Assembly (NCBI GenBank): GCA_022432975.1
Contig: CM039508.1
Location: 43,985,646-44,049,645 of the forward strand
Direction: 5' to 3'
Length of the DNA stretch: 64,000 bases
From: Begonia masoniana
Taxonomy: Eukaryota > Streptophyta > Magnoliopsida > Cucurbitales > Begoniaceae
In this document: positions 57,150 through 64,000 of the stretch, in pieces
How positions within the stretch are numbered: the first letter of the stretch is position 1
Layout: each line of letters begins with the position of its first letter
Made by a program: the position numbers and the translations under genes
The notes under the pieces: generated by a model
What the model saw: the letters and a program-made list of their open reading frames with translations, nothing else
Database searches by the model: none
What the model was told of the DNA's origin: nothing

Positions 57150-60094
57150 TGTAACACCCGGCATTTTTGCCATGTAATAGTTTTTCCCGGATCGTTTAAA
57201 CGGGATTAATATTATATTAATACAATGAATATTTTGGTTAAAATGATGGAATGTTTGAGGGAAAACCAAACTAAGTGTAATCAAAACAAGCCAATTAGGT
57301 TAAAAGCTAATGGAAGGGTAAATGTGGAAGTGATTATGGTAGGTGGAAGCAAACCAATGGATGAGTGCCAAGTGGCAACTTGTTGAAGAAGATATGTCTT
57401 CCCTTCCTCCTACGTGAAGCTCACTTCTACCTCCCATTTCTGTTTTCTCTCTTCCAGGCGATTGAAACAAAACTTCCACACTTTGTTTCTCCAGCATTTC
57501 TCCGTTTTTTTTTTTCAGCAAAGGTGAGCGTCTTTTAACGCTAACAAGTTTGGACAAGTTTAAAGTGAGTTTTTACCGAAGTTAGGGTTTCAGTTTTGGG
57601 TGAAAACTCACTGTTTTGGATGAAAACACGTTGGTGTGTTTTCTAAAGTGTTTTAAGTGTGTTTGCTGCGTTTCCTACGTGATATTAGTTAGCATTTGTA
57701 GCGTTTAAATTCTGTACATTCATGTTACAGATCCGAACTCTCCAGGAACGTTCGAGTACACTGCATTGCCGCAAACAGGTAAGTTCATACCCGTAGGTTG
57801 GCCCTTATGGCCCTACATCTCGGAGGTACTAGGTTTTACATTCAGCTGGCTGGTTTCGGGTAGAAGGGTTAGAGTCAAGTTCTGTTGTTTCTGTTTAAGT
57901 TCCTGTAGTTTTATCCTCTTGCTCTCTGCTGAATTAACTGTAAGCACTGTGAATGTTCATGCATACACGATTTTCTGAAAGCTCATGCAAAACTGTTTTC
58001 TGTACACTGTTTGAAATTAAACAAGATAAAATCTGACTGTCTGTAATGTACTAGTTAAGTGCGGGACGGGGACTGGCCCTCTGGTTTTATCCCTCTCTGG
58101 AAATCTGAAAATAAATTGTCCCTAGCAAGGACCCTCTGGTTTTATCCCTCCCTGGGAGTCTGAAAATCTGCTGTGCCTGATAGTGCACCATCTGTTTGCC
58201 AGTTCCCCTATAAGCCCCACTTATACCCCACTGAAATGTAAAGTTCTGTTCTGTCACTGTATTCTGAAAACTGCATGCATAGCATTTTGCATCACTGCAT
58301 CTGTATTATGTTCTTACTGAGTTTTAGACTCATAGGTGAACTCTCTGATGTAGGTACTGAACCCGAAACTGAGGACCTTGTTCCTCAAAATGACGATCTG
58401 ATGTAGCTGGTGGTTTGAGCTCTCGGGGTGGTTGCTGCAGTCAGACATAGCTTTCTGTCTTGAGGTTTAAGTCTTTAAAGTAAAGATCATATCTGTAAAC
58501 TCTTCTGGAATTCTGGTGTTTTGTTTTAAAACTCTGTTATGGTCCTGTGTTTTGTTTATAAACTCTGCTGGGATTTTTTTTGTAATGTATAGGTTCTGTT
58601 GCTGATGTATTTAAAACCTCCGTATTTGACAGATTGTATCCATATATTTTAAATGTTTTGAAAACATTCTGGAACTGCTTGAGTTCTCCCTTTTCAGGTC
58701 ATGCATGGATAGTCTCGAATTTTAGAGCTATCCATGCAGTTTGTCTGCTCGAACTCCCGTCATTTGTAGAGTATGAATTCAAAACTTTGTTTTGAAATCG
58801 GGTTTGAGGGTCTGAAGCCCTCATGCCTCCTGTTTTGATGTTCCCTGCCTGTAAGTCTTTATGTTAAAATTTGCCAAGTTTTATCTCAAAAACTGCATCT
58901 TCTGATCACATTCACTGCTGTTTTAAGTGTTTATCTACCGGTTGACGTCATCCATCTTCCGGCTGACGTCATCACCTTCTGCCGGTTATGTTTACTGTTT
59001 TTGTCTTCCGGTTGACGTCAGCATAAGTCTTCCGCTCAGTTTATAATTTTTGTCTTCCGGTTGACGTCAGCATAAGTCTTCCGCCCAGTTTATAATTTTT
59101 GTCTTCCGGTTGACGTCAGCATAAGTCTTCCGCCCAGTTTAAAATTTTTGTCTTCCGGTTGACGTCAGCATAAGTCTTCCGCCCAGTTTATAATTTTTGT
59201 CTTCCGGTTGACGTCAGCATAAGTCTTCCGCCCAGTTTATAATTTTTGTCTTCCGGTTGACGTCAGCATAAGTCTTCCGCCCAGTTTATAATTTTTGTCT
59301 TCCGGTTGACGTCAGCATAAGTCTTCCGCCCAGTTTATAATTTTTGTCTTCCGGTTGACGTCAGCATAAGTCTTCCGCCCAGTTTATAATTTTTGTCTTC
59401 CGGTTGACGTCAGCATAAGTCTTCCGCCCAGTTTATAATTTTTGTCTTCCGGTTGACGTCAGCATAAGTCTTCCGCCCAGTTTATAATTTTTGTCTTCCG
59501 GTTGACGTCAGCATAAGTCTTCCGCCAGTTTATAATTTTTGTCTTCCGGTTGACGTCAGCATAAGTCTTCCGCCCAGTTTATAATTTTTGTCTTCCGGTT
59601 GACGTCAGCATAAGTCTTCCGCCCAGTTTATAATTTTGTCTTCCGGTTGACGTCATCTTTTCTTCCGATGACGTCATACGCCTTTCGCCCAACAGCTTCC
59701 TGCTTCTATGCTTATGATTTCTGGTTTACTTCCTGTCCATTCTGTTTAATTATTTTCTTCGCCATTTCTTCTCTTCTGTTATTCATTTCCGAATTGTGCA
59801 TAGTTCTGTTATACACCGTAGCCTTCCACAGTATGCTTCTTCCCAGTTAAGTTCTCTTAAATGTCCCTGTCTTCCTGCATTTTCGTTTCTCTTCTGTTAT
59901 CCGTTATTGAATCCCGTTTTGCTTTCAACTCCTGAGAACTCTCTCTCTCGGTGAAGTTTTATAGTTTGTAAACGTTCTGTTCCCTGTTTTCTGTTATAAA
60001 AAAAAAAAATAAATATGTGCCCGTTTTCTGCAAATGTCCCGGAGTGACGGCTTCGATCCCGGACCCCGATCGGGTTCGGTTTCGGGTCGTCACA
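57150..60094 (+). repeat. 3' LTR of Tekay-2
   Basis: 2945 bp, TGTAACACCCGG...CGTCACA; sister of 48522-52522 with about 20 fewer array units. Confidence 0.95.
59005..59660 (+). repeat. 49-bp tandem TGACGTCA array (3' LTR, about 13 units)
   Basis: Same unit as 50413-52060. Two diverged TGACGTCA words precede the array (about 58943-58970) and one follows it at 59668. The array is clean to its end, unlike the sister array. Confidence 0.96.
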
Positions 60095-60099
60095 AGGGG

Positions 60100-60300
60100 T
60101 GAGCAAAAAAACCGATAATCAAATAACCGGACCAGAACCAATGGTTTGGTCCGGTTCTGAAAAAGAAAAAAATGATTTTCGGTTCTGTATTGACCAAAAC
60201 CAAAAATCCTGGTCCGGTTTCGATTCTAATGAGTCAGCTCATGTAGAACCGACCCGGACCAAGATTTTTGCCCTAAATTTCAAGCATCGAGTTCAGAGAC
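60100..60300 (+). other. GGTCCGGTTC-rich sequence, possible transposon subterminal region
   Basis: Contains inverted and direct copies of ACCGGACCAGAACC / GGTTCTGGTCCGG. Similar words recur at 61224-61275, beyond the RNase H2 fragment, suggesting the two edges of one non-autonomous element. Its true ends were not found. Confidence 0.35.
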
Positions 60301-60416
60301 ACTCCAGTTTTCTCTTCTCATCTTGGCGAATCGCCGACGCTCTCGCCCTCGCCCAGTCGCTCTCGCCCTCGCCCAGTCGCTCTCCCCCTCGCCGTCTCCA
60401 ATCGCCGTCTTGCATT

Positions 60417-60636
60417 ATGGGTATCGATGAAGCCGGTCGAGGCCCTGTTCTAGGTTTTGCATTTTTGTTCTCTTCTAATTTCATGCTTACTACCTTTTCC
60501 CATCCAATTAAGGTAGTTTTGGTGTTCTTCTTTTGATTTTTTTTTTCGTTCGTGTTGTTTTCAGGGCCAATGGTTTACGGGTGCTTGTACTGTTCTCGTT
60601 CTTATCAGAAGGCACTTTCATGTTTGAATTTTGCAG
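60417..60636 (+). pseudogene. RNASEH2A: Ribonuclease H2 subunit A fragment, first two exons (60417-60453, 60565-60636)
   Basis: RNase H2 removes ribonucleotides and RNA primers from DNA in the nucleus; subunit A is catalytic. The first exon ends with IMGIDEAGRGPVL, the conserved N-terminal active-site motif DEAGRG. After an intron with GT donor (60454) and TTTTCAG acceptor, the second exon reads GPMVYGCLYCSRSYQKALSC and then LNFA, followed by GTTTTT. This matches the conserved start of plant RNase H2A, including the phase-1 junctions. The next exon (DSKTL motif) is not found before the insertion at 60902 or beyond it. The fragment encodes only about 36 residues. The start may lie upstream in the open CT-rich leader (60300-60416). 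It is a captured or truncated gene fragment, or the displaced 5' end of a real gene. Confidence 0.8.
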
Positions 60637-60901
60637 GTTTTTGTTGGAATCCTTTACCAAACCCTATGATTTTTTAATATTGAGTATAGAATGTTCATAA
60701 TGCTTGTTTTTTTACCCTTTCATCATTTTTGTACATTTATAGCATTTTGTTTTCTGAATTTTTATGTTAAAACTTGTTAGTTTAATGATGAAAGAACTAT
60801 CACGAAAGAACAGTTTATTCAACTCTCTGAATTAGTGAAATTTATTTGTGGGATTCACATAAATATTGTCTAAAAATAAAATAAAAAAAATAAAAGGGAG
60901 G
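60637..60901 (+). other. AT-rich sequence after the RNase H2A exon 2 (intron-like)
   Basis: Begins with a GTTTTT donor and is T-rich like an intron. No acceptor-plus-exon matching RNase H2A follows. It ends in TSD GGAGG (60897-60901). Confidence 0.4.
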
Positions 60902-61218
60902 TGTAACGCCCTCGAACCCGCCCCAGCTCGGTGCGCTACTTTGCTAAACTAACCTGCGTTTTTAAAATTTTTTGATAAATTAACGACTCGTTTTCGGGTT
61001 TGTCGAACCCTTGAAATTTGTTGGGAAACGAGCCAACAATACGTTTAAAACACGTTCGAAAAAGGTTTAGGTTTGAAAAGTCAAACCTTTGAAAAATCAA
61101 ACTTCATTAACCAATCAAAATTTAATAAAAATCTAATGAAATTGTGATGCATTTTTGAAAGCTTTCACGTTGGCTTTTGAAGGCTACACTAGTTACCAGA
61201 AATTTCTAGGTGTTACAG
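60902..61218 (-). repeat. Short solo LTR related to the LARD LTR
   Basis: 317 bp flanked by TSD GGAGG (60897-60901 and 61219-61223), ends TG...CA. On the minus strand its final stretch reads GCAAAGTAGCGC..CGAGC...GGGTTCGAGGGCGTTACA, very like the last bases of the LARD LTR (29657-29696). The rest does not obviously match, so it is a related short family or an internally deleted LTR left after recombination. Confidence 0.75.
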
Positions 61219-61439
61219 GAGGACCAGAACCGAGACCAGAAATCTGGTCCGGTTCTGGTCCGCTTTTAGAAATTTTTTTAAGTTTATTGGTGCAAAAATT
61301 TAAAAACGGAATTTAGTGGTCCGGTCTTAATTTTTTGGGTTTTTTTTAAAAAAAACCTTAACTTTTACTGTTCAACATAAAAAACCCTCAGGTTTTAGAA
61401 ATAGGCGAAAAAAACCTTTTAGTCCGGACTGGGCAGTGG

Positions 61440-61625
61440 CCGCCGAACGAAGGCCGGCCAGTCTAATTGGACCGGCCGGCCTCCATTTTTTTATTTTAAA
61501 AAAATATAAAGGAGGCCGGCCGGTCCAGTTGGCCAAGCCGGCCTCCACGCTAAAAGCCAAGACCCGTGACAGAGTCACGGGTCTTTGGTTTTTTCGTGGA
61601 GGCCGGCCTAGTCCACGTGGAGGCC
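61440..61625. repeat. GC-rich palindrome cluster
   Basis: Arms of about 36 bp rich in GGAGGCCGGCC (61450-61485 and 61511-61547) are inverted around a 25-bp AT spacer. Next is a perfect 12-bp stem AAGACCCGTGAC with an AGA loop (about 61559-61585). Then come two direct GTGGAGGCCGGCCT copies (about 61596-61625). Confidence 0.8.
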
Positions 61626-61638
61626 GGCCTCCACTCCC

Positions 61639-61648
61639 CTATTTATAC
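61639..61648 (+). promoter_or_regulatory. TATA-like promoter with CT-rich leader
   Basis: CTATTTATAC is followed by CCCCCACCCCCTCC and about 90 bp of CTCTCAACCC-type leader (to 61750). It could be the promoter for the ORF at 62938 or of the transposon carrying it. Confidence 0.4.
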
Positions 61649-61754
61649 CCCCACCCCCTCCATTTTCAAATCACTCTCAACCCTCTCTACTCTCTCAACT
61701 CTCAACCCTCAACCCTTTCCACTCTCTCAACTCTCAACTCTCTCCTCCTTGACG

Positions 61755-62330
61755 ATAATTTTCGGTATGAAATTTTTATTTTTATTTTTTTTGTCATTTA
61801 AATTACAAAATTTAAAATTATATTTGATATTTTAATTACCCGTTTATTAATTATTTAATATTTTGTTCCAAGTAACGGACTAATTTAAACACTCCGACGA
61901 TATAACTCCGCCTTCATCCTACCCTTGTTTTCGGTATGAAATTGTTATTTTTATTTTTGTTTATCATTTATTTTACAAAAATGAAAATTATACTTGATAT
62001 TTTAATTACCCGTTTACTAATTATTTCTCATTTTTCTCCAGGTAACGAACTAATTTTTACTCTCCGATGATATTACTCCGCCTTCACATTTGAGGTAGAT
62101 AATCTGTAATTTTTTTTTTTGTTTTAAAAATTATCTATTATACTGGATTTCATTACCCGTTTATTAATTACCTGTTTAATTACTAGTTTAATTAATTACG
62201 AAAATATTCAGTTTAATTACCCGTTTATCAATTATTTAATATTTTGCTCCATGTAAAGGACTAATTTTTACTCTCTGACGATATAATGCCGCCTTCACCT
62301 TTGAAGCATGTAATTTTTTTTTTAACAAAA
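61755..62330 (+). repeat. Imperfect tandem repeat, about three units of 170-210 bp
   Basis: Each unit has, in order, a T-rich start, TTTAATTACCCGTTTA, GTAACG/AACTAATTT and CTCCGACGATATAACTCCGCCTTCA or a variant. The repeated words are at about 61760-61930, 61931-62109 and 62110-62320. Confidence 0.8.
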
Positions 62331-62354
62331 TTTATCTATTATTAAATTTATGTT

Positions 62355-62550
62355 GGGTTTTTTTTTTAAAAAAAAAACTTCAAAGTTTAGGTTTTATTAA
62401 AAAAAATCTCCAATTTTACTATTTATCGAAAAAAATCTCAAAGTATCAAAAATAGGCAATGTGAACCTTTTGAGGTTGTTTTCGATGAATAGTAAATTTG
62501 AAATTTTTTTTTTTTAAAAACCTAAACTTTGAAGTTTTTTTTTAAAAAAT
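62355..62550. repeat. A/T-rich inverted repeat
   Basis: ACTTCAAAGTTTAGGTTTT on the left is mirrored by AAAACCTAAACTTTGAAGT on the right, with ATTTACTATTCATCGAAAA-type sequence inside both arms. A related partial arm occurs at 61338-61420. Confidence 0.75.
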
Positions 62551-62580
62551 CCATTTATCTATTTATCTGTTATTTAATAA

Positions 62581-62870
62581 AAAAAACGCAGTATATACTC
62601 TATTATCAAGAGCGGCGGCATTGCGCTTCTTGCACTGATATAACCCATGGCGCACTGCGACCTTTGCAAGTTTTTCTGTGCTAATATTAACCGCCCTAAG
62701 CGTAGTGAGGTGCTAATATATAAATATTTGGTTTGTAGCACCTTACTACGGTTAGGGCTGCTAACATTAGCATAGGAAAACTTGCAAGGGTCGCGGTGCG
62801 CCATGGGTTATATCAGTGCAAGAAACGGAATGCCGCCGCTCTTGATGATAGAGTATATACTGCGTTTTTT
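62581..62870. mobile_element. Foldback / MITE-like element with about 130-bp inverted arms
   Basis: Left arm 62581-62715 and right arm 62735-62870 are inverted copies with about 90% match by eye and a very short centre. Termini are ACGCAGTATATACTCTAT and its complement, flanked by A/T runs that hide any TSD. No coding capacity. The superfamily is not recognised. A transcript would form one long hairpin. Confidence 0.85.
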
Positions 62871-62937
62871 TTTTTTTTTTTACGGTAGTTAAATATTGTA
62901 TTTTATTAACTTTGATTATTATTTTTTAGCAACGACG

Positions 62938-64000
62938 ATGGATGCTGAAGTAAGTAGATCGGTTAGTTGGGATACTGCCATGGAATTTCGGAATCAAGAG
63001 TGTAAAGAGAAATTTGAGCAAGATTTATGCAAACGCTCAGTTAGTCATGGTATGACTTTCAGCTTTACAAGTTGGGATTCATTGGGGATCAAAGACATGT
63101 TTGACGCCATCGGACTGGGCGGGTTCAATGTATTTGGCGGCGATTTTTGCGAGAGAATAGTTCGCTGGTTCTACGCGAACTTGACAGCGTTCGGAAGAAA
63201 TGGAGTTTTGACTGGTTTGAAGACGTACGTCCTTGGTCGGGAGTTTATGATACGTCCAGAGCTAGTGAACTCTGTGCTGGGGTTTGCCATAGAAGGGGCG
63301 GAGCAATATTACCATGCTTCCCGAGACCCCCCTTTTGTCACATTGCCCGAAGGACTAGAGTTCTTACGGGAAATTCATATCAATTCCACCATACAGGTGT
63401 TCGTCAAGCCGCGAGCCAAAGAACTGAATATTAGAGGTCGGATTATTCGCAACATGCTAGCTCACACCTTTTTGCCACGAGAGGGACATCGAAATCTCGT
63501 GAGCTGCATGGACCTCTATGTAATGGAGAAGTTGTGTAATGGGAAGCCTTTCGACCCCGGCTTCTTGATTATAAGTCACATGCGCGAGGTCGGGCGGGCA
63601 CCTAGGATGAATCTCCCATTTGGGCCATTGATTATGAAGATCATCGATCGAGCTGGGATTCAGACACCAGTTGGCGAGCCGAGAACAGTTCAAAGGCCAA
63701 CCGACGTATTCAACACATCGCATCTGATGAAAATGGGCCTCATGGAAGTTAATGGCACTTGGGTGCTGAAAAGCGATCAGATAGCATCCACCTCTCGGGC
63801 AGTGTCGATGGAGGAGGCCACATCGCCGCCATTAGCCCCCCAGGAAGAAGATGAGGCTGGAGGATGGGACACGAGGCAGTATCTGCAGCAGATGTATCAG
63901 ATGCAGCAGACGCACCAGCGGCAAATGGATCAAATGCAGTAGACGCAGCAGCAGCAGATGACTCAAATGCAGCAGATGGCGCAGACGCAGCAGACGCAAT
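62938..64000 (+). CDS. ORF resembling the 'putative plant transposon protein' domain family (partial at window end)
   Basis: ATG 62938 follows a TTTTTTAG acceptor-like word and starts MDAEVSRSVSWDTAMEF. The upstream in-frame ATG at 62896 lies in AT-rich sequence and is less likely. Motifs GRIIRNMLAHTFLPREGHRN and FYANL..FGRNG and the R-x-F-MIRPELVN region recall a domain common in plant transposon-derived proteins (Pfam 'Transposase_32'-type, from memory); its function is unknown. A glutamine/methionine-rich C-terminus (YLQQMYQMQQTHQRQMDQMQ) reaches a TAG at 63940-63942. The same Q/M-rich frame continues past it to the window end, so TAG looks like a CAG-to-TAG mutation and the protein originally ran on. 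Whether this is a host gene or transposon ORF cannot be decided here. Confidence 0.6.

Larger units (their letters stand above)
48522..60094 (+). mobile_element. Tekay-2: Ty3/gypsy chromovirus with very long, array-bearing LTRs
   Basis: LTRs at 48522-52522 (4001 bp) and 57150-60094 (2945 bp), TGTAACACCC...CGTCACA. TSD AGGGG lies at 48517-48521 and 60095-60099. The PBS is at 52527 and the polypurine tract AAGGTAGGTGGAA ends at 57149. The interior 52523-57149 carries a single gag-pol frame with a C-terminal chromodomain, giving a Tekay/Del-like assignment. Only three stops interrupt the frame, so it is much younger than Tekay-1. The LTR length difference comes from the 49-bp array copy number. 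Confidence 0.95.

Noticed and set aside
22000..59660. Centromeric or pericentromeric satellite DNA
   Set aside because: Each array is confined to the same position in paired LTRs with intact flanks and TSDs, so it belongs to the elements.
60902..61218. MITE
   Set aside because: The 5-bp TSD, TG..CA ends and similarity to the LARD LTR end fit a solo LTR; there are no terminal inverted repeats beyond TGTAAC/GTTACA.

Overview
The window is nuclear DNA of a flowering plant, most likely a eudicot. It has spliced plant genes (a type-1 non-specific lipid-transfer protein and a wall-associated-kinase-like receptor kinase), plant LTR retrotransposons primed from initiator tRNA-Met, a Cassandra TRIM carrying a 5S-like sequence, and a hAT transposase remnant. 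The species cannot be named from the sequence. All readings were made by eye; no alignment or database search was run.

Layout. 1-10157: a hAT transposase pseudogene (minus strand) whose start codon is hit by a Tekay/Del-type Ty3-gypsy chromovirus (Tekay-1, 1256-10152, minus, TSD ATAAT). 10158-12190: spacer, then an intact nsLTP gene with one intron. 12190-17997: remains of what looks like the 5' leader of another gene, split by a decayed Tork-like copia element (12340-17732, TSD GCTTC). 17998-41090: a three-level nest. An old copia element on the minus strand is interrupted twice: by a young Tork/Tnt1-like copia (19011-33500, TSD GTTCC) and by an Ale/RE1-like copia (35196-40785, TSD ATATC). 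The young Tork copy is itself split by a large non-coding LTR element (LARD, 20565-29696, TSD AATTC). The Ale copy is split in gag by a Cassandra TRIM (36156-36978, TSD AATCG).

41090-44400 is AT-rich spacer with an LTR-like patch. 44492-46995 is a three-exon WAK-like receptor kinase gene. Just downstream (47640-48275) lies a chimeric pseudogene joining a duplicated promoter plus 5' part of the nsLTP gene to a duplicated slice of the WAK-like kinase domain. 48522-60094 is a second Tekay-type chromovirus (Tekay-2, TSD AGGGG) with very long LTRs and one reading frame broken by only three stops. 60300-60636 holds the first two conserved exons of RNase H2 subunit A (a fragment), followed by a short reverse-orientation solo LTR (60902-61218, TSD GGAGG). 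61340-64000 contains GC-rich palindromes, a TATA-like promoter with a CT-rich leader, a roughly three-fold tandem repeat, a foldback element, and an ORF resembling the 'putative plant transposon protein' domain family that runs to the window edge.

The most notable signal is that two separate long-LTR families each carry, inside the LTR, a homogeneous tandem array built on a palindromic ACGT-core motif. The LARD LTR has a 41-bp unit with two G-boxes (CACGTG). The Tekay-2 LTR has a 49-bp unit with one TGACGTCA (C-box/CRE type). Copy number differs between the two LTRs of each element (about 22 versus 30, and about 33 versus 13) and accounts for nearly all of the LTR length difference. That these arrays act as bZIP/bHLH-binding enhancers is inference; the repeats and motifs are directly visible.
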